A DNA stretch of 64,000 nt from Vibrio crassostreae 9ZC13 (GTDB lineage: Bacteria; Pseudomonadota; Gammaproteobacteria; Enterobacterales; Vibrionaceae). Location of the stretch: contig NZ_AJYZ02000041.1 in NCBI RefSeq assembly GCF_000272045.2, forward strand, positions 450,309 through 514,308, read 5' to 3'. The notes under the pieces were generated by a model, which saw only the letters and a program-made list of their open reading frames with translations, had not been told where the DNA came from and did no database searches. Both the position numbers and the translations under genes were made by a program. This document shows positions 7,706-17,487 of the stretch, piece by piece. Every line of letters begins with the position of its first letter. Within the stretch, counting starts at the first letter, position 1.

Positions 7706-9472
7706 GTGACTATTCCTGTTCGTGAGTTTGATGCCGTAGTGATCGGCGCTGGTGGTGCAGGTATGCGTGCCGCACTGCAAATTTCTGAGCAAGGCCTTTC
7801 TTGTGCATTGCTTTCTAAAGTTTTCCCTACTCGTTCTCATACGGTTTCAGCGCAAGGCGGCATCACTGTTGCTCTTGGTAACGCGCATGAAGACCATTGG
7901 GAACAACATATGTATGACACAGTAAAAGGTTCTGATTACATCGGTGACCAAGACGCTATCGAATACATGTGTAAAAACGGTCCTGAGTCGGTAATCGAAC
8001 TCGAAAAAATGGGCCTGCCTTTCTCTCGTTTTGAGAACGGTACTATTTACCAGCGTCCTTTCGGTGGTCAATCTAAAAACTTTGGTGGTGAGCAAGCGGC
8101 TCGTACCGCAGCTGCAGCCGACCGTACTGGTCACGCACTGCTTCATACGCTTTACCAACAAAACATTAAACACAAAACGACGGTTTTCTCTGAGTGGTAT
8201 GCACTGGATCTTGTTAAAAACGAAGATGGTGCAATTTTAGGTACTACCGCGCTTTGTATGGAAACGGGCGAGGTTTGCTACTTCAAAGCGAAGGCAACAA
8301 TCCTTGCGACTGGTGGTGCTGGTCGTATCTACGCATCAACAACCAATGCACACATTAACACTGGTGACGGTGTTGGTATGGCGATTCGTGCTGGCGTTCC
8401 TATGCAAGACATCGAAATGTGGCAGTTCCACCCGACGGGTATCGCTGGTGCAGGTGTATTGGTAACGGAAGGTTGTCGTGGTGAAGGTGGTTACCTTCTC
8501 AATAAAGACGGCGAACGCTTCATGGAACGTTACGCACCAAACGCTAAAGACTTAGCGGGTCGTGATGTTGTTGCTCGTTCAATGATGGTTGAAATTCGTG
8601 AAGGTCGCGGTTGCGATGGCCCTTGGGGTCCACACATCAAGCTTAAGCTTGATCATCTAGGTAAAGAGACACTTGAATCTCGTCTTCCTGGTGTATGTGA
8701 ACTTTCTCGTACCTTTGCTCACGTTGATCCAGTGAAAGAGCCAATCCCAGTAATCCCTACATGTCACTACATGATGGGTGGTGTTCCAACACAAGTTTCT
8801 GGTCAAGCTATTAAGCAAACCGAAGACGGCAACGATGTTGAAATCCAAGGTCTCTTTGCTTGTGGTGAAATCGCATCAGTATCAGTACATGGTGCCAACC
8901 GTCTAGGTGGTAACTCACTGCTTGATTTAGTGGTATTTGGTCGTGCGACAGGTCTACACCTAGGTGAGACACTGAAGAAGCAAGACGAAGCGAAACCTGC
9001 AACTGAAGCTGACATTGAGCGTTCACTAGAGCGTTACAACCGTTGGGAAAACAGCACAGACGGCGAAGATCCAGCGCAAATCCGTAAAGATCTTCAGCAA
9101 TGTATGCAGAACAACTTCTCAGTATTCCGTGAAGGCAAAGCAATGGCTGAAGGCCTAGAAGAGCTAAAAGCGATTCGCGAGCGTCTGAAAAATGCACACC
9201 TATCTGATAAGTCTACAGAGTTCAACACTCAACGTATCGAGTGTCTAGAGCTTGAAAACTTGATGGAAACGGCATTCGCAACGGCTGTTGCTGCAAATTT
9301 CCGTACAGAGAGCCGTGGCGCACACGCTCGATTCGATTTCCCTGACCGTGATGATGAGCAATGGCTATGCCACTCACTTTACAACCCAGAGTCAGAGAGC
9401 ATGACTAAGCGTGGTGTAAACATGGAACCTATCCATCGTGAAGCGTTCCCACCAAAAGCACGTACGTACTAA
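7706..9472 (+). CDS. sdhA: Succinate dehydrogenase flavoprotein subunit
   Basis: Catalytic subunit that oxidises succinate to fumarate with covalently bound FAD, facing the cytoplasm. The 588-residue protein begins with a GTG and shows the Rossmann dinucleotide motif GAGGAGMRAA, the FAD-linked histidine in RSHTVSAQGG, the substrate-site HPTGI region, and an active-site HYMMGG motif. It starts directly after the sdhD stop. The sdhB ribosome-binding site overlaps its 3' end. Confidence 0.97.
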   Translation: MTIPVREFDAVVIGAGGAGMRAALQISEQGLSCALLSKVFPTRSHTVSAQGGITVALGNAHEDHWEQHMYDTVKGSDYIGDQDAIEYMCKNGPESVIELEKMGLPFSRFENGTIYQRPFGGQSKNFGGEQAARTAAAADRTGHALLHTLYQQNIKHKTTVFSEWYALDLVKNEDGAILGTTALCMETGEVCYFKAKATILATGGAGRIYASTTNAHINTGDGVGMAIRAGVPMQDIEMWQFHPTGIAGAGVLVTEGCRGEGGYLLNKDGERFMERYAPNAKDLAGRDVVARSMMVEIREGRGCDGPWGPHIKLKLDHLGKETLESRLPGVCELSRTFAHVDPVKEPIPVIPTCHYMMGGVPTQVSGQAIKQTEDGNDVEIQGLFACGEIASVSVHGANRLGGNSLLDLVVFGRATGLHLGETLKKQDEAKPATEADIERSLERYNRWENSTDGEDPAQIRKDLQQCMQNNFSVFREGKAMAEGLEELKAIRERLKNAHLSDKSTEFNTQRIECLELENLMETAFATAVAANFRTESRGAHARFDFPDRDDEQWLCHSLYNPESESMTKRGVNMEPIHREAFPPKARTY

Positions 9473-9484
9473 GGAGATATGACC

Positions 9485-10198
9485 ATGAAACTGAATTTCT
9501 CTTTATATCGTTACAATCCAGATGTCGACCAGAAACCTTATATGAAGGAATACACTCTAGAAGTGGATGAAGGTTCAGACATGATGCTTTTGGATGCGCT
9601 TATTCTGTTGAAAGAGCAAGATCCAACAATCTCATTCCGTCGCTCATGCCGTGAAGGTGTATGTGGCTCGGATGGTTTGAACATGAACGGTAAAAATGGC
9701 CTAGCGTGTATCACGCCATTGTCTGCGCTTTCGGGCCAAGACAAGATTGTGATTCGCCCACTGCCTGGCTTACCCGTTGTTCGTGACCTGATTGTAGACA
9801 TGACTCAGTTCTACGATAACTACGAAAAAGTGAAGCCATTCTTAGTGTCTGATGGCAATGTGCCACCGGCTCGTGAAAACTTACAAAGCCCTGATGAGCG
9901 TGCTCATTTAGATGGATTGTACGAATGTATCATGTGTGCATGTTGTACAACGTCATGCCCATCATTCTGGTGGAACCCTGACAAATTCATCGGACCAGCA
10001 GGCCTGCTTGCAGCGTACCGTTGGCTAATTGATAGCCGAGATACAGCGACAGACGAACGTTTGTCCGATCTTGATGATGCATTTAGCGTTTTTCGTTGCC
10101 ATGGCATCATGAATTGTGTAAGTGTTTGTCCTAAGGGATTAAATCCGACGAAAGCGATTGGTCACATCAAGACCATGCTAGTGAATCGTTCGGTTTAA
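9485..10198 (+). CDS. sdhB: Succinate dehydrogenase iron-sulfur subunit
   Basis: Carries electrons from the flavin to ubiquinone through three Fe-S clusters. The sequence shows the [2Fe-2S] motif CREGVCGSDG plus a later Cys, the CIMCACCTTSCP motif and the CHGIMNCVSVCPKG motif. I chose the second ATG (9485) because AAGGAG at 9471-9476 is 8 nt from it but only 2 nt from the ATG at 9479, and because E. coli SdhB starts at the equivalent MRLEFS. The product is 237 residues. Confidence 0.95.
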   Translation: MKLNFSLYRYNPDVDQKPYMKEYTLEVDEGSDMMLLDALILLKEQDPTISFRRSCREGVCGSDGLNMNGKNGLACITPLSALSGQDKIVIRPLPGLPVVRDLIVDMTQFYDNYEKVKPFLVSDGNVPPARENLQSPDERAHLDGLYECIMCACCTTSCPSFWWNPDKFIGPAGLLAAYRWLIDSRDTATDERLSDLDDAFSVFRCHGIMNCVSVCPKGLNPTKAIGHIKTMLVNRSV

Positions 10199-10212
10199 GT
10201 TATATAAAAATT

Positions 10213-10242
10213 GCCGCCCTAGAAGTTTTGGGGCGGCCTTTT
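10213..10242 (+). terminator. Hairpin after sdhB, possible weak terminator
   Basis: A GC-rich 7-bp stem (GCCGCCC with GGGCGGC) is followed by only four consecutive T. It may act as a partial terminator or an RNA-processing/stability element that sets the sdh to suc ratio. Confidence 0.6.
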
Positions 10243-10295
10243 AATAGCTCGGCATAGACCGCAGCAAACGTGAAAACTACTGGTTAAGGGAAAAT

Positions 10296-13112
10296 ATGCA
10301 CAACGGCGTGATGAAGGCATGGCTCGAGTCTTCACACTTGGCTGGCGCCAATGCAACGTACGTAGAAGAACTCTATGAACTGTATCTAAGTGACCCAGAT
10401 TCGGTAAGTGACGAATGGAGAAGTGTTTTTGAAGAACTGCCTGTGCAAGCTTCAGAGACAGTGGAACAACCACACTCTCGTGTTCGTGAATACTTCCGTC
10501 GACTCGCTCAAGAAACAAAGCATTACAGTGTCCAAGTTAGTGATCCAGATGTCGATGCGAAACAAGTAAAGGTTCTGCAACTTATTAATGCCTATCGATT
10601 CCGAGGGCATCAAGCAGCAAATCTAGACCCCCTAGGTTTATGGAAAAGAGCGACAGTTGATGAACTGGACCCTTCTTTCCACACTCTTACCGAAGATGAC
10701 CTCAATGAGACGTTCAACGTCGGCTCTTACGCCATTGGCCAAGAGACGATGGTGCTTAAAGATCTCTACAAATCTCTAAAGCAAACGTATTGTGGCTCTA
10801 TTGGTGCTGAATACATGCACATGACAAATACAGAGCAAAAGCGTTGGATCCAACAACGTTTAGAGTCTGTATCTGGTCAACCCTCTTTCAACAAAGAAGA
10901 AAAGCAAGCTTTCCTAGAAGAGCTAACTGCTGCTGAAGGTCTTGAGCGCTATCTTGGTGCGAAATTCCCAGGCGCAAAACGCTTCTCGTTGGAAGGTGGT
11001 GATGCTCTTATCCCAATGACGAAAGAAATTATTCGTCATGCTGGCGGACAAGGCATGCGTGAAGTTGTTGTTGGTATGGCTCACCGTGGTCGTCTAAACA
11101 TGTTGGTCAACGTGCTTGGTAAAAAGCCACAAGACCTGTTTGACGAGTTTGCGGGCAAGCACGATGACACGTGGGGTACTGGTGATGTGAAATACCACCA
11201 AGGCTTCTCTGCGGACTTCGCAACGCCAGGCGGCAACGTTCACTTAGCACTAGCATTTAACCCATCTCACTTAGAAATCGTAAACCCGGTAGTTATCGGT
11301 TCAGTACGTGCACGTCAAGATCGCCTTGGTGATAATGATGGTAGCCGTGTACTTCCAATTACTATCCACGGTGACTCAGCTATCGCTGGTCAGGGTGTAG
11401 TACAAGAGACGTTTAACATGTCTCAAGCTCGTGGTTTCTGTGTAGGTGGTACGGTTCGTATCGTTGTAAACAACCAAGTTGGTTTTACAACGTCTAACCC
11501 TCGCGATACACGCTCTACGATGTACTGTACCGATATCGCGAAGATGGTTCAGGCTCCAATTTTCCACGTTAACTCTGATGATCCAGAAGCGGTTGCGTTT
11601 GTTGCGCGTCTTGCATTGGATTACCGTAATACGTTTAAGCGTGATGTTGTTATTGATTTGGTTTGTTACCGTCGCCACGGTCACAATGAAGCCGATGAGC
11701 CGAATGCAACACAGCCTTTGATGTACCAAAAAATCAAGAAGCACCCAACACCACGTAAGCTTTACGCTGACGTGCTAATGGAGCGCGGTGAGTTTGGTAT
11801 TGATACAGCAACTCAGCTAGTTAACGAATATCGTGATGCACTTGATCACGGTGAAGTTGTGGTTAAAGAGTGGCGTCCAATGGCACTTCACTCAGTAGAC
11901 TGGTCTCCTTACCTAGGTCACGACTGGAACATCGAGTGGGATAACAAGATTGATATCGAGCGCCTGAAAGAGCTTGGTACCAAACTTTGTCAATACCCGG
12001 ACAGCCACAAGCTGCAAAGCCGAGTAAATAAACTGTACAACGATCGTACTGCCATGGTGAATGGTGAGAAACAAGTCGATTGGGGTATGGCTGAAACTCT
12101 GGCATACGCAACACTTGTTGACGACGGTAAGCGTATTCGTATCTCAGGCCAAGATTCAGGTCGTGGTACGTTCTTCCACCGTCACTCAGTACTGCACAAT
12201 CAATCAGATGCAAGCACGTATGTTCCTCTTGCGAACATTCATGATAAACAAGGGCCATTCCAAGTGTTTGACTCTGTGTTATCTGAAGAAGCGGTACTCG
12301 CATTTGAGTATGGTTACGCGACAGCAGAGCCAAGCGGTCTAACCCTTTGGGAAGCTCAATTTGGTGACTTCGCAAACGGTGCACAAGTTGTTATCGACCA
12401 ATTCATTTCATCAGGTGAGCAAAAGTGGGCACGTCTATGTGGTCTAACTATGCTGCTTCCTCACGGTTATGAAGGCCAAGGCCCGGAGCACTCTTCTGCA
12501 CGTCTTGAGCGTTACCTTCAGTTATGTGCTGAACAAAACATGCAGGTTGTTGTTCCTTCAACACCAGCTCAGGTTTACCACATGATTCGCCGTCAGGTTG
12601 TTCGACCAATGCGTCGTCCACTGATTGTAATGTCACCTAAGTCATTGCTTCGTCACCCTCTGTGTACTTCTTCTCTTGAAGATTTGGCAGAAGGCACGTT
12701 CCAACCAGCTATCGCAGAAATTGATGATCTGGCTCCTGAGAACGTAAAACGCGTCGTGTTCTGTTCAGGTAAGGTTTACTTTGACCTGCTTGACCAAAGA
12801 CGTAAGAACGTGCAAGACGATGTCGCTATTGTACGTATTGAGCAACTTTACCCGTTCCCTTATGAGGACGTGAGAGCTGCCATCGCACAGTACACAAATG
12901 TAGTCGATTACGTTTGGTGTCAAGAAGAGCCACAAAACCAAGGTGCTTGGTACAGTAGCCAACATAATTTCCGAGCTGCTATCCCAGTAGGTGCTGATAT
13001 TCAATACGCAGGTCGTCCTGCATCAGCATCACCAGCTGTTGGCTATATGTCAGTACACTTGAAACAACAAAAAGCGTTAGTTGACGACGCTTTGACCCTA
13101 CTTAAGAACTAG
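10296..13112 (+). CDS. sucA: 2-oxoglutarate dehydrogenase E1 component
   Basis: Thiamine-diphosphate-dependent decarboxylase of the 2-oxoglutarate dehydrogenase complex. The 938-residue length fits OdhA/SucA E1 enzymes. Visible motifs are the N-terminal E2-interacting segment (YVEELYELYLSDPDSV), the substrate-side GMAHRGRLNML, the ThDP-binding HGDSAIAGQGVVQET and NNQVGFTT, and the C-terminal EGQGPEHSSARLER. It sits between sdhB and sucB in the standard gammaproteobacterial order. Confidence 0.97.
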   Translation: MHNGVMKAWLESSHLAGANATYVEELYELYLSDPDSVSDEWRSVFEELPVQASETVEQPHSRVREYFRRLAQETKHYSVQVSDPDVDAKQVKVLQLINAYRFRGHQAANLDPLGLWKRATVDELDPSFHTLTEDDLNETFNVGSYAIGQETMVLKDLYKSLKQTYCGSIGAEYMHMTNTEQKRWIQQRLESVSGQPSFNKEEKQAFLEELTAAEGLERYLGAKFPGAKRFSLEGGDALIPMTKEIIRHAGGQGMREVVVGMAHRGRLNMLVNVLGKKPQDLFDEFAGKHDDTWGTGDVKYHQGFSADFATPGGNVHLALAFNPSHLEIVNPVVIGSVRARQDRLGDNDGSRVLPITIHGDSAIAGQGVVQETFNMSQARGFCVGGTVRIVVNNQVGFTTSNPRDTRSTMYCTDIAKMVQAPIFHVNSDDPEAVAFVARLALDYRNTFKRDVVIDLVCYRRHGHNEADEPNATQPLMYQKIKKHPTPRKLYADVLMERGEFGIDTATQLVNEYRDALDHGEVVVKEWRPMALHSVDWSPYLGHDWNIEWDNKIDIERLKELGTKLCQYPDSHKLQSRVNKLYNDRTAMVNGEKQVDWGMAETLAYATLVDDGKRIRISGQDSGRGTFFHRHSVLHNQSDASTYVPLANIHDKQGPFQVFDSVLSEEAVLAFEYGYATAEPSGLTLWEAQFGDFANGAQVVIDQFISSGEQKWARLCGLTMLLPHGYEGQGPEHSSARLERYLQLCAEQNMQVVVPSTPAQVYHMIRRQVVRPMRRPLIVMSPKSLLRHPLCTSSLEDLAEGTFQPAIAEIDDLAPENVKRVVFCSGKVYFDLLDQRRKNVQDDVAIVRIEQLYPFPYEDVRAAIAQYTNVVDYVWCQEEPQNQGAWYSSQHNFRAAIPVGADIQYAGRPASASPAVGYMSVHLKQQKALVDDALTLLKN

Positions 13113-13133
13113 AAGTAAAAGGAAAATACGCAC

Positions 13134-14342
13134 ATGACAATTGAAATTCTGGTTCCAGATTTACCTGAATCTGTGGCTGATGCAACAGTTGCTACTTGGC
13201 ACAAAAAACCGGGCGAAGCGGTTGCACGTGATGAAGTCATTGTAGATATCGAAACAGATAAAGTAGTTCTAGAAGTACCGGCTCCTGAAGCGGGTGTTCT
13301 GGAAGCTATCATCGAAGAAGAGGGTGCTACGGTACTTTCTAAGCAGCTTTTGGCTAAAATCAAGCCGGGTGCTGTCGCTGGTGAACCAACGAAAGACACC
13401 ACTGAAGATACAGAAGCATCTCCTGATAAGCGCCATAAAGCTGCGCTAACAGAAGAGAACAACGACGCACTAAGCCCAGCTGTTCGTCGCCTGCTTGCTG
13501 AGCACAACCTACAACCAGCTGACGTTAAAGGCACTGGTGTTGGTGGTCGTATTACTCGTGAAGACATCGACGCACACCTAGCAGCAGCGAAAGCGGCTCC
13601 GGCAGCAGCATCTGCACCAGCAGTTGAAGCGCCAGCAGCGGCTCGCAGCCAAAAACGCGTGCCTATGACTCGCCTGCGTAAGACAGTTGCAAACCGTCTT
13701 CTAGAAGCGAAAAACAGCACAGCAATGCTGACTACTTTCAACGAAGTGAACATGAAGCCAATCATGGACCTTCGTAAGCAGTACAAAGACCAATTCGAGA
13801 AACGTCACGATACGCGTCTTGGCTTCATGTCTTTCTACGTGAAAGCAGTAACAGAAGCACTGAAGCGTTTCCCAGAAGTGAACGCTTCTATTGATGGTAC
13901 AGATATCGTTTACCACAACTACTTCGACATCAGCATGGCGGTATCTACGCCACGTGGTCTAGTGACTCCAGTACTCAAAGACTGTGACACACTAGGTTTC
14001 GCTGATATCGAAAAAGGCATCAAAGAGCTAGCAATCAAAGGTCGTGACGGCAAGCTAACGGTTGATGAACTGATGGGCGGCAACTTCACTATCACAAACG
14101 GTGGTGTATTTGGTTCTCTAATGTCTACGCCAATCATCAACCCGCCTCAAGCGGCAATTTTGGGTATGCACAAAATCCAAGACCGTCCAATGGCTGTTGA
14201 TGGCAAGGTAGAGATTCTACCAATGATGTACCTAGCGCTTTCTTACGACCACCGTCTAATCGATGGCCGTGAATCAGTTGGCTTCCTAGTGACCATCAAA
14301 GAGCTTCTAGAAGATCCTGCCCGTCTGCTATTAGACGTTTAG
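13134..14342 (+). CDS. sucB: Dihydrolipoyllysine succinyltransferase E2 component
   Basis: Core of the 2-oxoglutarate dehydrogenase complex; transfers the succinyl group from lipoate to CoA. Domains in order are one lipoyl domain with the lipoylated lysine in ETDKVVLEV (Lys43), an Ala/Pro-rich linker, the peripheral-subunit-binding domain LSPAVRRLLAEHNL (about residues 110-145), a second AAAPA-type linker, and the catalytic domain ending in SYDHRLIDGR with the active-site His and Asp. The 402-residue length is typical. It starts 21 bp after sucA. Confidence 0.97.
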   Translation: MTIEILVPDLPESVADATVATWHKKPGEAVARDEVIVDIETDKVVLEVPAPEAGVLEAIIEEEGATVLSKQLLAKIKPGAVAGEPTKDTTEDTEASPDKRHKAALTEENNDALSPAVRRLLAEHNLQPADVKGTGVGGRITREDIDAHLAAAKAAPAAASAPAVEAPAAARSQKRVPMTRLRKTVANRLLEAKNSTAMLTTFNEVNMKPIMDLRKQYKDQFEKRHDTRLGFMSFYVKAVTEALKRFPEVNASIDGTDIVYHNYFDISMAVSTPRGLVTPVLKDCDTLGFADIEKGIKELAIKGRDGKLTVDELMGGNFTITNGGVFGSLMSTPIINPPQAAILGMHKIQDRPMAVDGKVEILPMMYLALSYDHRLIDGRESVGFLVTIKELLEDPARLLLDV

Positions 14343-14352
14343 TATCGCTAAA

Positions 14353-14381
14353 ACGTCTAGTTAACCCCGTTAGCTAGACGT
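14353..14381 (+). other. Perfect 13-bp hairpin in the sucB-sucC spacer
   Basis: ACGTCTAGTTAAC pairs with GTTAGCTAGACGT, allowing one T-G pair, around a CCC triloop. It is not followed by a T run, so it is not a standard terminator. It may be a processing or 3'-end-stabilising hairpin between the sdh-sucAB and sucCD parts of the message. A second small hairpin (ACACAG-GAAA-CTGTGT, 14485-14500) lies nearer sucC. Confidence 0.7.
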
Positions 14382-14548
14382 AAAAAGTTTCAAAGGCTAG
14401 GCTGCTCAACGTTTGGCCTTCAATTAAACTGTAAAGCCATTAGAAAATGGACAGCAGTTGTTTTGAGAAGACCCTACAGACGTAACACAGGAAACTGTGT
14501 CGTTATGGAAATAATAATCCCTTAAGGGAAAATAAACGGAATATCAAA

Positions 14549-15715
14549 ATGAATTTGCATGAATACCAAGCCAAACAGCTGTTTGCAGAATTCGGTTTGC
14601 CTGTACCAGAAGGTTTCGCATGTGATACTGCACAAGAAGCTTTCGAAGCTGCAGGTCGTATCAGTACAGCCAAGAAAGTCGTTAAGTGTCAAGTACACGC
14701 TGGTGGCCGCGGTAAAGCGGGCGGCGTAGAGCTACATGACACCAAAGAAGGTGTTAAAGAGTTTGCACAAAAGTGGCTAGGTAAAAACCTAGTGACTTAC
14801 CAAACAGACGCTAATGGTCAGCCTGTAACTAAGATCCTAGTTGAAGAAGCATCAAACATTGATAACGAACTTTACCTAGGTGCTGTTGTTGACCGCGCAA
14901 CGCGTAAAATTGTATTCATGGCGTCAACTGAAGGCGGTGTGGACATTGAGAAAATCGCTGAAGAAACTCCAGAGTTGATTCACCAATCAGCGATCGATCC
15001 TCTAGTAGGCCCTCAAGCTTACCAAGGCCGTGAACTGGCGTTCAAACTTGGTCTAGTTGGCGATCAAATCAAACAGTTCGTTAAGATCTTCATGGGTCTT
15101 GGCCAAATGTTCTCTCAGTACGACCTAGCTCTACTAGAAATCAACCCGCTTGTAATTACTGGCGAAGGCAACCTGCTTTGTCTAGACGGCAAGATCAACA
15201 TCGACTCAAACGCGATGTACCGTCAGCCTAAACTACGTGAAATGCACGATCCATCTCAAGAAGATGAGCGCGAAGCACACGCAGCACAGTGGGAACTGAA
15301 CTACGTAGCACTAGATGGTAACGTTGGCTGTATGGTTAACGGTGCAGGCCTTGCGATGGGTACGATGGATATCGTAAACCTACACGGCGGCAAGCCAGCA
15401 AACTTCCTTGATGTAGGCGGCGGCGCGACAAAAGAACGTGTAGCTGAAGCATTCAAGATCATCCTTTCTGATGACAATGTTAAAGCAGTACTCGTAAACA
15501 TTTTCGGTGGCATCGTTCGTTGTGACATGATCGCTGAAGGTATTATCGGTGCAGTTAAAGAAGTCGGCGTAACAGTTCCTGTAGTTGTTCGTCTAGAAGG
15601 TACAAACGCAGACCTAGGTCGCGAAGTACTTGCTAATTCTGATGTTGATATCATTGCAGCTGAATCTCTAACAGATGCTGCTCAGAAAGTTGTTGCTGCT
15701 GCGGAGGCTAAATAA
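14549..15715 (+). CDS. sucC: Succinyl-CoA synthetase beta subunit (ADP-forming)
   Basis: Forms succinate from succinyl-CoA with substrate-level phosphorylation. The 388-residue protein begins MNLHEYQAKQLF, has the ATP-grasp elements KCQVHAGGRGKAGGV and LEINPLV, and the C-terminal GGGATKERVAEAF and NIFGGIVRCD ligase motifs. Its stop overlaps the sucD start by one base (TAATG), which couples the two subunits. Confidence 0.97.
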   Translation: MNLHEYQAKQLFAEFGLPVPEGFACDTAQEAFEAAGRISTAKKVVKCQVHAGGRGKAGGVELHDTKEGVKEFAQKWLGKNLVTYQTDANGQPVTKILVEEASNIDNELYLGAVVDRATRKIVFMASTEGGVDIEKIAEETPELIHQSAIDPLVGPQAYQGRELAFKLGLVGDQIKQFVKIFMGLGQMFSQYDLALLEINPLVITGEGNLLCLDGKINIDSNAMYRQPKLREMHDPSQEDEREAHAAQWELNYVALDGNVGCMVNGAGLAMGTMDIVNLHGGKPANFLDVGGGATKERVAEAFKIILSDDNVKAVLVNIFGGIVRCDMIAEGIIGAVKEVGVTVPVVVRLEGTNADLGREVLANSDVDIIAAESLTDAAQKVVAAAEAK

Positions 15716-16587
15716 TGTCTGTATTAATTAACAAAGACACTAAAGTAATCTGTCAGGGTTTCACTGGCGGTCAAGGTACATTCCACTCAGACCAAGCTAT
15801 CGCATACGGTACGCAAATGGTTGGTGGTGTTTCACCTGGTAAAGGTGGTCAAACTCACCTTGGCCTTCCAGTATTCAACACAGTACGTGAAGCGGTAGAA
15901 GTAACTGGCGCAACAGCAACAGTTATCTACGTACCAGCTCCTTTCTGTAAAGATGCAATCCTAGAAGCGATTGATGCAGGTATCGAACTGATCGTAACGA
16001 TCACTGAAGGTATCCCTACAACAGATATGATCGACGTTAAAGTGAAGCTAGAAGAAACTGGCGTTCGCATGATCGGTCCTAACTGTCCAGGTCTTATCAC
16101 TCCAGACGAGTGTAAGATTGGTATCATGCCTGGTCACATCCACAAGAAGGGTAAAGTAGGTATCGTATCTCGTTCAGGTACTCTGACATACGAAGCAGTT
16201 AAGCAAACAACAGATGAAGGCTTTGGTCAGTCTACATGTGTTGGTATCGGTGGTGACCCTATCCCAGGTTCAAACTTCATTGATATCTTGAAACTTTTCC
16301 AAGAAGACCCAGAAACTGAAGCAATCGTAATGATTGGTGAAATCGGTGGTACTGCGGAAGAAGAAGCGGCTGATTTCATCAAAGCAAACGTAACTAAGCC
16401 AGTTGTATCTTACATCGCTGGTGTTACTGCTCCTCCGGGCAAACGTATGGGCCACGCAGGCGCAATCATCTCTGGCGGTAAAGGTACTGCTGAAGATAAA
16501 TTCGCAGCACTAGAAGCAGCAGGCGTTAAGACTGTTAAGTCTCTTGCTGACATCGGTAAAGGCCTACGTGAAATCACGGGTTGGTAA
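15715..16587 (+). CDS. sucD: Succinyl-CoA synthetase alpha subunit
   Basis: Binds CoA and carries the phosphohistidine intermediate. The 290-residue protein has the N-terminal CoA-binding Rossmann region with GFTGGQGTFHS, the GPNCPGLITPDECKIGIMPG segment, and the phosphohistidine motif in KRMGHAGAIISGGKGTA. It is the last gene of the TCA operon and is followed by a strong terminator. Confidence 0.97.
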   Translation: MSVLINKDTKVICQGFTGGQGTFHSDQAIAYGTQMVGGVSPGKGGQTHLGLPVFNTVREAVEVTGATATVIYVPAPFCKDAILEAIDAGIELIVTITEGIPTTDMIDVKVKLEETGVRMIGPNCPGLITPDECKIGIMPGHIHKKGKVGIVSRSGTLTYEAVKQTTDEGFGQSTCVGIGGDPIPGSNFIDILKLFQEDPETEAIVMIGEIGGTAEEEAADFIKANVTKPVVSYIAGVTAPPGKRMGHAGAIISGGKGTAEDKFAALEAAGVKTVKSLADIGKGLREITGW

Positions 16588-16634
16588 TCAGCTGGCTTTT
16601 ATCGATTGAGATAGAAGTTAATTGAAACGATATT

Positions 16635-16667
16635 AAAAAGGCTTGGTCACTGACCAAGCCTTTTTTT
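16635..16667 (+). terminator. sucD rho-independent terminator
   Basis: A 15-bp stem (AAAAAGGCTTGGTCA with TGACCAAGCCTTTTT) is followed by a T run. It ends the sdh-suc unit and, read from the other side, can stop znuCB transcription. Confidence 0.93.
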
Positions 16668-16674
16668 ATGTTTT

Positions 16675-16689
16675 CGAGATACGAGATCG
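16675..16689 (+). repeat. Two-copy remnant of the CGAGAT(A/T) heptamer repeat
   Basis: CGAGATACGAGATCG contains two heptamers of the type found in 8-copy arrays at 22951-23008 and 27101-27156. It lies just beyond the sucD terminator, on the same sense strand relative to the upstream gene as the full arrays. Confidence 0.5.
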
Positions 16690-16701
16690 TACTGCTAAGT
16701 G

Positions 16702-17487
16702 CTAAGCTCGACTTCTAACCATTTGAGATAGCATAAACATTGCTGCCGCACTGATAACCACAGACGGGCCAGCAGGCGTATCATAGAACCAAGACAAGCT
16801 TAATCCACCGAATACAGCGATAGAGCCAATAATTGATGCAAGGAAGGCCATCTGCTCAGGTGTGCTCGAGAACTTCCTTGCCGTTGCTGCAGGAATAATC
16901 AGTAGCGATGTCATGATTAACGCACCAACAAACTTCATACCGACAGCAATCACGATACCGACCAATAGCATCAGAATCAGACGCATTAAATCAATGTTGA
17001 TGCCATCAACCGCCGCGAGATCTTCGTTAACCGTCGTTGATAGTAGTGGTCGCCAAAAGATAGCAAGTACTAATCCAATCACAGCAGCACCCGCATAGAT
17101 GAACACTAAATCCGTTGGAGATACTGCCAGCAAGTCACCAAATAGGTAGCTCATTAGGTCAACACGAACGTTATCTAAGAAACTGACAGCAACCAAACCA
17201 AGTGATAGCGCACTGTGCGCCAAAATACCGAGTAGGGTATCGGTCGCGACCAGCTTTTGTTTTTGTAAAGTCACTAGCAACACGGCCAGCATCAAACAAC
17301 AAATCAGCAGCGCGAAATACAAGTTAATGTTGAACAGAAAGCCAAGTGCTAAGCCCATCAAAGAAGCGTGAGCAAGCGTGTCACCAAAGTAAGCCATCTT
17401 ACGCCACACCACGAATGAACCTAGTGGGCCTGCAATTAGTGCAATACCCAAACCCGCCAAAATAGAGGGAAGAAGAAACTCAAGCAT
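16702..17487 (-). CDS. znuB: Zinc ABC transporter permease
   Basis: Inner-membrane permease of the high-affinity zinc importer ZnuABC. The 261-residue protein is highly hydrophobic with about eight predicted membrane helices and has ABC-3 family features, including LLPSILAGLGIALIAGPLGSF (two parts) and FGDTLAHASLMGLALG. Its ATG overlaps the znuC stop by one base on the minus strand, so translation is probably coupled. Confidence 0.95.
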   Translation of the reverse strand: MLEFLLPSILAGLGIALIAGPLGSFVVWRKMAYFGDTLAHASLMGLALGFLFNINLYFALLICCLMLAVLLVTLQKQKLVATDTLLGILAHSALSLGLVAVSFLDNVRVDLMSYLFGDLLAVSPTDLVFIYAGAAVIGLVLAIFWRPLLSTTVNEDLAAVDGINIDLMRLILMLLVGIVIAVGMKFVGALIMTSLLIIPAATARKFSSTPEQMAFLASIIGSIAVFGGLSLSWFYDTPAGPSVVISAAAMFMLSQMVRSRA

